NCBI GenBank assembly: GCA_031257415.1
Contig: JAIROR010000082.1
Coordinates: 1-6,411, forward strand
Direction of reading: 5' to 3'
From: Holosporales bacterium
Lineage (GTDB): Bacteria > Pseudomonadota > Alphaproteobacteria > RUG11792
DNA length: 6,411 nucleotides
The position numbers and the translations under genes are program-made. The notes beneath the pieces are model-generated. The model did not search any database, had not been told where the DNA came from, and worked only from the letters and a program-made list of their open reading frames with translations. This document shows positions 1-5,312 of the stretch, one piece after another (within the stretch, counting starts at the first letter, position 1; each line of letters opens with the position of its first letter).

Positions 1-60
1 GTTCCTGCGGGCTCTGTTTTCCTCGAGAGCTTGCTGGGTTAACCAGGAGGGTATTGGTGT

Positions 61-201
61 ATGTTCGCAAAACTACGAAAAAGATCCTGCAAAACCAGTC
101 CAGAAGCCGCCTCGAAGAAAAAAGATATCTTGCAAGACCAATCCCAAGTGGTTAGTAACGTGCCGTCTTCGATTGGTTTTGCTCCGACTATTCAACTTTA
201 A
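61..201 (+). CDS. Possible small hypothetical protein (46 aa)
   Basis: A 46-codon ATG frame preceded by a full AGGAGG at 45-50. The spacing is 10 nt, longer than ideal. The peptide starts MFAKLRKRSCKTSPEAASKK, is lysine/arginine-rich at the N-terminus and polar afterwards, and has no membrane segment or motif I recognise. A GTG at 57 in frame 3 sits 6 nt from the same AGGAGG and would give a rival 32-aa peptide, so the ribosome site does not settle the frame. A third reading is that 61-201 is the out-of-frame tail of a gene entering from the left (see findings). Function unknown; it may well not be a gene. Confidence 0.22.
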   Translation: MFAKLRKRSCKTSPEAASKKKDILQDQSQVVSNVPSSIGFAPTIQL

Positions 202-271
202 AAACGTATGTTTTCGAAGTTCGTTAGTCCGTATTCGTTTGATCAATCACCTAACTGTTCTGCTGACATCG

Positions 272-326
272 ATAACTCGTCGAGTTATAAGATGATTTGG
301 GCTGTTGAAAACTTGGCCCAAGTTTT
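272..326. promoter_or_regulatory. Two odd palindromes sharing an AACTYG half-site; overlapping weak promoter
   Basis: Palindrome 1 (272-288) has perfect 8-bp arms ATAACTCG/CGAGTTAT around one T. Palindrome 2 (308-326) has perfect 9-bp arms AAAACTTGG/CCAAGTTTT around one C. Their centres (280 and 317) are 37 bp apart and both carry the half-site AWAACTYG. A weak promoter-like pair, TTGAAA (305-310) and TAATAT (327-332) with a 16-bp spacer, overlaps palindrome 2, the arrangement expected of a repressor operator. Palindrome 2 is followed by a short T run (323-327), so a weak hairpin terminator is the alternative. The symmetry is directly visible; the operator role is inference. Confidence 0.35.
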
Positions 327-416
327 TAATATACCGCGAATTATCAACATATTTCAGTTCTAGAGATTCTTTGGTTGTCTCAAGACATGTAGATGCGCGC
401 AATTCTGATTTAACAA

Positions 417-446
417 TAGACGAATTATATACTTGCATGTTATGAT
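417..446 (+). promoter_or_regulatory. Candidate promoter for yceD-dapF
   Basis: TATGAT at 441-446 is one mismatch from the -10 consensus and is preceded by a TGT extended -10 element (438-440). TAGACG at 417-422, with an 18-bp spacer, matches the -35 consensus at four of six positions. Transcription would begin near 453, leaving a leader of about 68 nt before the preferred yceD start at 521. This also argues against translation starting at ATG 452. A second -10-like TATACT lies at 428-433 with a poorer -35. Confidence 0.4.
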
Positions 447-493
447 CAAGAATGTGGTGGGTTTTTGATCCTTATCTGGGCGAGAGCATCTGT

Positions 494-516
494 TTTTTGA
501 GGATCTTTTTGAGGAG
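494..516 (+). promoter_or_regulatory. Duplicated Shine-Dalgarno deciding the yceD start
   Basis: TTTTTGAGGA occurs twice with a 12-nt period (494-503 and 506-515). The downstream copy gives GAGGAG at 511-516, four nt before ATG 521. This makes 521 a better start than the in-frame ATG at 452, which lacks a ribosome site and would add 23 residues with no counterpart in the family. Confidence 0.5.
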
Positions 517-520
517 CAAA

Positions 521-931
521 ATGGAGCAGCAGCGTGAATTTTCGAGAACTATAAGAGTCAAGGAGATGAAGGGACTTGGAGGCAACGCCGAATGGATTGG
601 CAGTGAAGAAGCCACTGAACACGAGAAAAATCTCCTGGCCAAAAGGTTTAATCTATCGGAGATTTCAAGCATGGCAGTTTCGTACGAAATCAGAGAGAGC
701 CAAGTACTTGGTGGCGGCTATGATGTTCTGTGCTCTCTCAATGCACAAGTTACTCCCACTGATTGTGAAATCAGTATCTCAGAGGAATTCGATCTGCTTG
801 TCGCTCCTCACGGAACGAATATTGATGATATCATCAACGGCGATATAGATATTGAGCTATTGGATGAAAACAATTCGTTTGATATTGGCGAGATAGCCGC
901 TCAGTATTTGTCGCTATTTGTTTATATGTAG
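521..931 (+). CDS. yceD: YceD-like (DUF177) 23S rRNA accumulation protein
   Basis: A 136-aa cytoplasmic protein of the DUF177/YceD family. In E. coli and plants this family is linked to 23S rRNA accumulation and large-subunit assembly; the biochemistry is unresolved. It follows the alphaproteobacterial pattern: an N-terminal EFSRTIRV (residues 6-13), where relatives have FSRPVRV; an EATxxE...LAKRFNL stretch (30-45); then the segment around CSLNAQVTPTDCEISISEEF (71-90), corresponding to the usual G.L.A.V.Q.C.V.L.P.....EEF; and a final DIGEIAAQYLSLFV (121-134), matching the D.GE..AEQL.L..DPYP ending. The DPYP tail is missing: the frame stops two residues after LFV. Alphaproteobacterial yceD is often followed by plsX or rpmF; here dapF follows after 2 nt, so the two are probably co-transcribed and translationally coupled. 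An alternative ATG at 452 is disfavoured. The family call is by remembered pattern, not by a search. Confidence 0.78.
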   Translation: MEQQREFSRTIRVKEMKGLGGNAEWIGSEEATEHEKNLLAKRFNLSEISSMAVSYEIRESQVLGGGYDVLCSLNAQVTPTDCEISISEEFDLLVAPHGTNIDDIINGDIDIELLDENNSFDIGEIAAQYLSLFVYM

Positions 932-933
932 CC

Positions 934-1632
934 ATGTCGATACAATTTGTTAAGGCAGAAGTAAATGGCAATGACTTCATAATAATTGAGGATCCGCCGC
1001 TTACAGCTCAAAAGGTGGTGAAGTTATCGGATCGAAGGACCGGTATAGGAGCCGACCAGATTATTGTTTTCTCCCGTAGACTTGTAGATCATGCATATGA
1101 TGTACTGTTTTTTAATAGTGACGGCTCGACGGCGGATATGTGTGGCAACGGTCTCATCGCATTGACCCAGTATTTCGGCGATTCTCATAAGAAGAAATAC
1201 TTCGTTGGTAACAGAGAATACGAAGGATTTATTGCTAAGGATGGTTATTGCTGTATCGTTTCTCCTCGCCCAGTCGTGATTAGAAAAGAAAAATGGGGGA
1301 AATTCATCGATACCGGGAATAAACATATAGTATGCATCAGTAATAATCCAAGCGTGTTTTCTTTTCACAATGAATATAACATTCATTTTGTCGAGAAAAT
1401 AGACAACAACACTTTGCGCGTGAAAACATACGAAAGAGGAGCAGGATTCACCCCTGCGTGTGGCAGTGGAGCGATCGCTTCTGCATATGCCTATGGCAAT
1501 CCAGGTGGTATCAATCATATCATTCATGAAAATGGGGGGAAATCAATAGTTGATTTGTCAAATTCTAATGTAGCCATATTGAGGGCGCGAGCAAGCATAG
1601 TATTTAATGGAGAGTGCATAGTAACTGGTTAA
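934..1632 (+). CDS. dapF: Diaminopimelate epimerase, shortened
   Basis: Interconverts LL- and meso-diaminopimelate, the step that supplies meso-DAP for peptidoglycan cross-linking and for lysine. It acts in the cytoplasm by a cofactor-independent two-cysteine mechanism. Recognisable motifs, in order: GNDF (12-15), RRTGIGADQ (34-42), FNSDGSTADMCGNG (60-73) with the first catalytic Cys70, IDTGNKH (125-131), YNIHFVE (148-154), and YERGAGFTPACGSGA (166-180) with Glu168 and the second catalytic Cys176. Both cysteines and the ligand-binding Asn13, Asn61, Asn129 and Asn149 equivalents are kept, so activity is plausible. At 232 aa it is about 40 residues shorter than the usual 270-odd. The losses fall between the CGNG and DTGN motifs and between DTGN and YNIHF. 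The common TGPA near the C-terminus reads RARA (residues 217-220). There is no Shine-Dalgarno; the ATG lies 2 nt after the yceD stop, suggesting coupling. Confidence 0.93.
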   Translation: MSIQFVKAEVNGNDFIIIEDPPLTAQKVVKLSDRRTGIGADQIIVFSRRLVDHAYDVLFFNSDGSTADMCGNGLIALTQYFGDSHKKKYFVGNREYEGFIAKDGYCCIVSPRPVVIRKEKWGKFIDTGNKHIVCISNNPSVFSFHNEYNIHFVEKIDNNTLRVKTYERGAGFTPACGSGAIASAYAYGNPGGINHIIHENGGKSIVDLSNSNVAILRARASIVFNGECIVTG

Positions 1633-1840
1633 TAAGATTGAACGAATGATTTTGTTTTATGAACGTTCGTTAGTACGGTGTACTTGAGTGTTACTTGAGA
1701 ATTCGAGTGATGCAAGGGCTTGTTTATGAGATGGTATGGTAGGTATATCTCCTTCTGCCTTGAGGATGCGTATTTTTAAGATCACTGAACCTAAAAGTAG
1801 TAGTACAATGTTGGCCATGTTATGAAGATTGTTCTCCGGT
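1633..1840 (+). promoter_or_regulatory. dapF-dapD intergenic leader with repeated motifs
   Basis: This 208-nt gap has no gene that I can support. It holds AACGAA (1641-1646) inverted against TTCGTT (1666-1671), with a palindromic GAACGTTC (1661-1668) between and overlapping. It also has TACTTGAG twice at an 11-bp period (1681-1688, 1692-1699), followed by the inverted half-site TCGAGT (1703-1708). GTTCGTTAGT (1665-1674) repeats exactly a string at 219-228. Weak promoter candidates for dapD are TTGTTT (1720-1725) with TATATC (1744-1749) at 18 bp, and a lone TACAAT (1804-1809). I see no T-tailed terminator after dapF, so readthrough into dapD is possible. Confidence 0.4.
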
Positions 1841-2623
1841 ATGATGAATATTGCTGATCTAGCAAGTAAAATCGAAATGTATTTCGAAAGCGAGCAAAAT
1901 GATATTGAAAAAGTTCTAAGAGACGTTTATTGCATTATTGACTTATTGAATAAAGGAAAGATAAGGGTTCTGAATGTCCGCGATTATTCGATAAACTCAT
2001 GGATCAGGAAAGCGATACTCCTGCTGTTCAGGTATTCTGAAAGTTCTCCAGGAGATTTTGATTCGTATGACAAAATAGGCCTTTTGAAATATGATACTGG
2101 GAACAAGAAATACAGGAAGGTCCCTGGAGCTTTTATAAGAGATGGAGTATACATCGGGAACGGGTGCGTGATCATGCCGAGTTATATCAATATCGGAGCT
2201 TATATAGATGACAATACGATGATTGATATTAATGCCTCCATAGGCTCATGTGCTCAGATAGGAAAGAATTGTCATATATCAGCGGGATGTTGCATCGGAG
2301 GAGTTTTAGAGCCGATCGTGGCCAGCCCTGTTATTATAGAGGACGATTGCTTTATTGGAGGGAATTCGGCAATTCTTGAGGGAGTGGTTGTGAGGAAGGG
2401 CGCTGTGGTTGCTTCAGGAACGACTGTTTCTGCATCAACTAAAATAATAGACAGAAATACGGGAGAAATCCTGCCATTTGGAGTTATTCCAGAAATGGCA
2501 GTTGCTGTCCAAGGAAGTTACCCATCAAGTGGAGGAGTGAATATTAATTGCGTTGTTATCGTCAAATATCTTGGCGAAGCCAATAAAAAGGTCTCAATAA
2601 ATAACATTCTCAGAGAGATGTAG
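1841..2623 (+). CDS. dapD: 2,3,4,5-Tetrahydropyridine-2,6-dicarboxylate N-succinyltransferase
   Basis: Transfers succinate from succinyl-CoA to tetrahydrodipicolinate, committing carbon to the succinylase branch of DAP/lysine synthesis. It is a cytoplasmic trimer in the family. With the ATG at 1841 it has 260 aa (E. coli: 274). Residues about 1-95 form the helical N-terminal part, with SWIRKAILLLFR matching the WLKKAVLLSFR region. Residues about 100-200 are a left-handed beta-helix of hexapeptide repeats, carrying MPSYINIGAYIDDNTMID and IGSCAQIGKN. These are followed by GGVLEP, then IIEDDCFIGGNS and ILEGVVV, which hold the family's catalytic Asp and Glu positions. TGEI and CVVIVKYL close the protein. 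The usual DTWATVGS reads DINASIGS, and GGVGIGG reads AGCCIGG. The start is uncertain: TTG 1829, ATG 1841 and ATG 1844 are all in frame, none with a clear ribosome site, and an in-frame TGA at 1823 bounds the choice. xerD follows after 5 nt. Confidence 0.93.
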   Translation: MMNIADLASKIEMYFESEQNDIEKVLRDVYCIIDLLNKGKIRVLNVRDYSINSWIRKAILLLFRYSESSPGDFDSYDKIGLLKYDTGNKKYRKVPGAFIRDGVYIGNGCVIMPSYINIGAYIDDNTMIDINASIGSCAQIGKNCHISAGCCIGGVLEPIVASPVIIEDDCFIGGNSAILEGVVVRKGAVVASGTTVSASTKIIDRNTGEILPFGVIPEMAVAVQGSYPSSGGVNINCVVIVKYLGEANKKVSINNILREM

Positions 2624-2628
2624 CGTAT

Positions 2629-3549
2629 ATGACAAATACGGCACAAGATCTTGTGGAGCGATTTCAGGAAATGCTTTGCGCGGAGCGCAATTTGTCACAG
2701 AACTCCATTGCTTCATATACAAATGATATCAAAAAGTATCTGGCATTTACCAATAATGAAATAATAGGAAATATAGATATGTATATCGAAAGCCTGCGGA
2801 ATAGCGGAATAAAGCAGTCTTCGATATTTAGGAGCGTATCTGCTTTGCGCCAGTTCTTCTCTTTTCTTGAGGATGAGAAAGTCATAGATAGCAATCCGAT
2901 GGTTAATGTAAAAATGAGAAGCAAAGGACTGGCTCTTCCGAAAATTTTGTCCGAGACCGAGATGTTGGCCCTTCTATCGTTGTTTGATTCTAAGATGAGC
3001 GAAGCTTCAATTCGTTTAAAATGTATGTTACATATTCTATATGCAAGTGGTCTCAGAGTTTCTGAATTGGTATGCTTAACGATGGATTCTGTTGTGACTG
3101 ACTCTGGGAAAAGTATGTTATTGGTAATGGGAAAAGGAAACAAGGAACGCTATATTCCACTTCACGATTTGGCAGTTCAAAGCATCAATGAATACCTCGA
3201 TGTTAGAGCGACATTCGCCCCCAGGAAAATCAATAACTTTCTCTTTCCGAGTTCGTCTGGAAGCGGCCACATTACCCGCCAGGGGTTTGCTAAACTTCTT
3301 AAAAAAACCGCCTCTGAAGCAGGAATCGCCCCCTCAAAGATTTCTCCTCACGTGATTAGACATGCTTTCGCAACTCATCTCCTTCAACATGGAGCAGATC
3401 TCGTCAGTATCCAAAAACTCCTTGGCCATAGCAATATAGCGACGACCCAGATATACACGCACGTATCAAACGAGAAAATCAAAACCCTCGTGGAAGAACA
3501 CAGCAATGTCGGCGAGCTCAACGCATTAGATTTCTTCCGCAACTCATGA
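2629..3549 (+). CDS. xerD: Tyrosine recombinase XerD
   Basis: Site-specific recombinase that, with XerC, resolves chromosome dimers at dif under FtsK control. 306 aa, a normal length. Residues about 5-90 are the SAM-like, core-DNA-binding N-terminal domain (ERNLSQNSIASYTNDIKKYL; SALRQFFSFL). Residues about 105-295 are the catalytic domain with the full active-site set: Arg143 in LYASGLRVSEL, Lys169 in MGKGNKERYIPL, His241 and Arg244 in SPHVIRHAFATHLLQHGADL, His267 in LLGHSNI and nucleophile Tyr276 in TTQIYTHV. SPHVIRHAFATHLLQHGADL favours XerD over XerC, whose counterpart reads H.LRHSFATH. The short tail after Tyr276 ends GELNALDFFRNS. The ATG lies 5 nt after the dapD stop with only a weak, distant AGAGAG, so translation is probably coupled to dapD. 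No integrase companions or attachment sites are seen, so this is the chromosomal housekeeping enzyme rather than a phage integrase. Confidence 0.93.
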   Translation: MTNTAQDLVERFQEMLCAERNLSQNSIASYTNDIKKYLAFTNNEIIGNIDMYIESLRNSGIKQSSIFRSVSALRQFFSFLEDEKVIDSNPMVNVKMRSKGLALPKILSETEMLALLSLFDSKMSEASIRLKCMLHILYASGLRVSELVCLTMDSVVTDSGKSMLLVMGKGNKERYIPLHDLAVQSINEYLDVRATFAPRKINNFLFPSSSGSGHITRQGFAKLLKKTASEAGIAPSKISPHVIRHAFATHLLQHGADLVSIQKLLGHSNIATTQIYTHVSNEKIKTLVEEHSNVGELNALDFFRNS

Positions 3550-3615
3550 ACCCAGCTTAAAATTACAGACTTCTACAATGAGATTGAATCTTAGTCCAGA
3601 TCTCTGTTTAACCAC

Positions 3616-3754
3616 AAACTCCGCCTAAAATTACCCACTGCGACAGGGCAGGAACGCGTTTCCCACAATATACGTGCCCTAAAGTGAGGCGGAATTTGGA
3701 ATTTACAGTTAGCGGCCCTATTCCAAATAAAAATTAAAGAAGCCGCTGAGTGTT
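3616..3754 (-). ncRNA. Candidate structured RNA of unknown family
   Basis: Read on the minus strand, 5' to 3', the pairing is as follows. AGCGGC (3742-3747) can pair with GCCGCT (3711-3716). ATTTGGAAT (3720-3728) can pair perfectly with ATTCCAAAT (3694-3702). The order A-B-A'-B' is that of an H-type pseudoknot. Just downstream are nested stems: an 11-bp stem 3687-3697 with 3616-3626 (its one odd pair is G-U on the minus strand but a C-A mismatch on the plus strand, which favours the minus strand), CACT/AGTG (3683-3686, 3636-3639), AGGGCA/TGCCCT (3675-3680, 3645-3650) and GGAA/TTCC (3660-3663, 3651-3654). The 9-bp and 11-bp stems share 3694-3697, so they compete. I checked by eye for tmRNA tag codons, the SRP apical-loop motif and the RNase P core motif and found none. 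No clear terminator follows. It could also be chance pairing or an eno 3' UTR. Confidence 0.25.
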
Positions 3755-3760
3755 GTATGC

Positions 3761-3766
3761 ATTATA
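3761..3766 (-). promoter_or_regulatory. Perfect -10 box upstream of the structured segment
   Basis: The minus strand reads exactly TATAAT here. The best hexamer at -35 distance is poor (TGCAAA, 17-bp spacer). Transcription would start near 3754, a few nt before the pseudoknot-like element. AT-rich spacer DNA produces such boxes by chance, so this is only suggestive. Confidence 0.25.
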
Positions 3767-3907
3767 TTTGAAATAGACCTTATTTTGCAGTTGCACCATA
3801 GATTCCTTTCAATCTAACATAAGCATCTGCCGGGTATCCTTCTGATAAATATAGAATCTACCATAGACCCCGGCATTCACTTATTTACTCAACTACAAAC
3901 GCTGTGC

Positions 3908-3938
3908 AAAACTATTTCTTAGATGGCTAAAGATAGTT
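3908..3938 (-). terminator. Probable intrinsic terminator of eno
   Basis: On the minus strand AACTAT (3933-3938) pairs with ATAGTT (3910-3915), and TTTAG pairs with CTAAG (3918-3922 with 3927-3931, one G-U) around a CCAT loop, with a small internal loop between the two stems. A short T run follows at 3908-3911. It begins 10 nt past the eno stop, where a terminator is expected. The stem is AT-rich and the T run short, so strength is uncertain. Confidence 0.45.
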
Positions 3939-3948
3939 CCCCCAATAT

Positions 3949-5211
3949 CTACGATTCCCCAATATCAACAAAATCGATACGCAATACTTCGTCCTCTATC
4001 TTCAAGAGTCTATTGTATTTCGCCACTCTCTCACCGCGCGCAGGAGCTCCAGCCTTAATATATTGGGCAGATACACCAACCGCTATATCAGCTATCGTAG
4101 AATCGCTTGTCTCTCCTGATCTATGAGATAACACGATATTATACCCATTTTCTTTGGCACAATTTATGGTCTCCAATGTCTCTGTCAATGTTCCTATCTG
4201 ATTCGGCTTGATTAGTATTGCATTTGCCGCTTTCTTTTCGATACCTTCCAAAAGCCTTCCGATATTTGTTGCATAAAGATCATCTCCAACTATTTGCATA
4301 TTCTTCCCGAGCTCGGCATTCATGTTTGCCCATCCTTCCCAATCTTCCTCATGTAAGGGATCTTCAATTGAAATAATCGGATATTGCCTAGCGAGATCCT
4401 TATAAAAATCGATCATCCCATCACTTGTTTTCTTCATTCCATCTATTTTATAAAACTTGTTTTCATATAGCTCGGAGGCGGCAACATCTAGAGCAAAGCA
4501 AATATCGCTGCCGGGCCTGCACTCTGACTTCTCAACTGCTCGCATCAAATAATCGAGAGCTTCCTTGGTAGAAGAAAGATTCGGAGCAAACCCTCCTTCA
4601 TCTCCAACATTCGTGCTCAACCCATCTTTTTTCAGAATATCTTTGAGATTGTGGTATACCTCTGCACATATAGCAACATATTCTTCAAAACATCTCTCAT
4701 TATAGGGAACTATCATAAACTCTTGGATATCTATTTTATTATCGGCATGAACTCCCCCATTAATGATATTCATCATCGGCTTCGGCAAACGATCATTAAC
4801 AATCCCCCCAATATATCTGTACAGAGGCAGATTGTAAAATGAAGCAGCCGCAAGAGCACACGCCATACTCACAGACAATATAGCGTTCGCTCCCAAACCA
4901 GATTTGTTACTTGTATTATCAAGCTTTAACAATGCTTTATCAATTGCCTGTTGATCTAATACACTTTCTTCAACAAGAAGAGGCTCGATATCAGTCATGA
5001 TTCCATCAATAGCTTTCTGAACCCCCTTCCCTCGGAATCTATCGGGATCATTGTCCCTCATCTCAACGGCCTCAAACGCTCCAGTGGAGGCACCGGAGGG
5101 CACAGACGCCACCCCAGAGTGCCCCGACTCTAAAACAACCTCAGTTTCTATCGTCGGGTACCCACGAGAATCCAAAATTTCTCGTGCGATAATTTTCGAT
5201 ATAATAGACAT
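3949..5211 (-). CDS. eno: Enolase (phosphopyruvate hydratase)
   Basis: Interconverts 2-phosphoglycerate and phosphoenolpyruvate in glycolysis/gluconeogenesis, using two magnesium ions; cytoplasmic, and in many bacteria also an RNA-degradosome partner. 420 aa with the ATG at 5211 (typical length 420-435). That ATG has GGAGAG three nt upstream; the in-frame TTG at 5241 lies close to the predicted transcription start and lacks a ribosome site. N-terminal domain to about residue 135 with the mobile loop PSGASTGAFEAVE (38-50, Ser42). The barrel carries IQEF (Glu164), GDEGGFAPN with proton-shuttling Glu205, the metal ligands Asp242 (ALDVAASELY), Glu283 (SIEDPLHEEDW) and Asp310/311 (VGDDLYATN), catalytic Lys335 (LIKPNQIGT), the signature SHRSGETSDSTIADIAVG (362-379) and Lys386 (YIKAG). 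All key residues are present, so it should be active. It lies 99 nt downstream of addB with its own promoter. Confidence 0.97.
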   Translation of the reverse strand: MSIISKIIAREILDSRGYPTIETEVVLESGHSGVASVPSGASTGAFEAVEMRDNDPDRFRGKGVQKAIDGIMTDIEPLLVEESVLDQQAIDKALLKLDNTSNKSGLGANAILSVSMACALAAASFYNLPLYRYIGGIVNDRLPKPMMNIINGGVHADNKIDIQEFMIVPYNERCFEEYVAICAEVYHNLKDILKKDGLSTNVGDEGGFAPNLSSTKEALDYLMRAVEKSECRPGSDICFALDVAASELYENKFYKIDGMKKTSDGMIDFYKDLARQYPIISIEDPLHEEDWEGWANMNAELGKNMQIVGDDLYATNIGRLLEGIEKKAANAILIKPNQIGTLTETLETINCAKENGYNIVLSHRSGETSDSTIADIAVGVSAQYIKAGAPARGERVAKYNRLLKIEDEVLRIDFVDIGES

Positions 5212-5257
5212 AAACTCTCCAAAACATAATGCAAAACGCAACCAGCACGCACCCCAT

Positions 5258-5286
5258 TGTATACCAGATGCTCCAACCGGTGCCAG
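5258..5286 (-). promoter_or_regulatory. Candidate eno promoter
   Basis: On the minus strand CTGGCA (5281-5286) is followed after 17 bp by TATACA (5258-5263), which has a TGG extended -10 directly upstream (5264-5266) and sits within TATACAAT. Both hexamers match consensus at four positions. The start would be near 5251, giving a leader of about 40 nt to ATG 5211. Eno can therefore be transcribed independently of addB. Confidence 0.45.
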
Positions 5287-5312
5287 AAAAAAATAACCCG
5301 TATAGTTTATTT
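5287..5312 (-). terminator. Weak terminator-like hairpin after addB
   Basis: On the minus strand AAATAA (5307-5312) pairs with TTATTT (5291-5296) around a 10-nt loop, and the T run continues to 5287. The stem contains only A-T pairs, so termination would be inefficient. It overlaps the addB stop codon and abuts the eno -35 box. Confidence 0.22.

Larger units (their letters stand above)
1..520. other. Leader/intergenic stretch without a confident gene
   Basis: I recognise no conserved protein on either strand here. Frame 2 on the plus strand is open from the left edge to a TGA at 293-295 but has no start codon. Frame 1 is broken by stops at 40-42, 199-201 and 361-363, leaving peptides of 46 aa (61-201) and 51 aa (208-363). 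A minus-strand frame at 247-438 has no ribosome site and no recognisable product. The left part may be the decayed or frameshifted 3' end of a gene that starts outside the window. The right part (about 270-520) looks regulatory: it holds two palindromes, an extended -10 promoter and a duplicated Shine-Dalgarno in front of yceD. Confidence 0.6.
3550..3948. other. Convergent spacer between xerD and eno
   Basis: No protein gene is recognisable in these ~400 bases on either strand. Reading from xerD: no T-tailed terminator for xerD; a hairpin-rich segment at 3616-3747; a minus-strand TATAAT at 3761-3766; a 25-codon start-less minus-strand frame at 3780-3857 whose ending (GYPADAYVRLKGIYGATAK, stop at 3780-3782) reads like real protein; a perfect 7-bp inverted repeat TGCCGGG/CCCGGCA (3828-3834, 3869-3875); and the likely eno terminator at 3908-3938. 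The mix suggests a remnant of a lost gene plus possibly a structured RNA. Confidence 0.55.

Noticed and set aside
247..438. 63-aa minus-strand open frame
   Set aside because: No ribosome site, no recognisable domain, and it overlaps the palindromes and the yceD promoter candidate.
452..520. Extended N-terminus of YceD from ATG 452
   Set aside because: This ATG has no Shine-Dalgarno and falls at the predicted transcription start; the 23 extra residues have no family counterpart, while ATG 521 has GGAG spacing support.
1024..1527. 167-aa minus-strand open frame
   Set aside because: It lies wholly inside dapF, whose catalytic motifs are unmistakable; composition is that of an antisense shadow.
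2664..3143. 159-aa minus-strand open frame
   Set aside because: Antisense shadow of xerD with no recognisable motif.
2629..3549. Phage or island integrase
   Set aside because: Normal XerD length and motifs, coupled to dapD, with no repeats, tRNA or mobile genes nearby.
3694..3728. Hairpin as an intrinsic terminator for xerD or eno
   Set aside because: The 9-bp stem is perfect but no T run follows on either strand.
5258..5290. Sigma-54 promoter (minus strand TGGCAC followed by a GC-containing element)
   Set aside because: The GG-to-GC spacing is 11 rather than 10 and the TTGC element is poor; a sigma-70-like extended -10 explains the site better.
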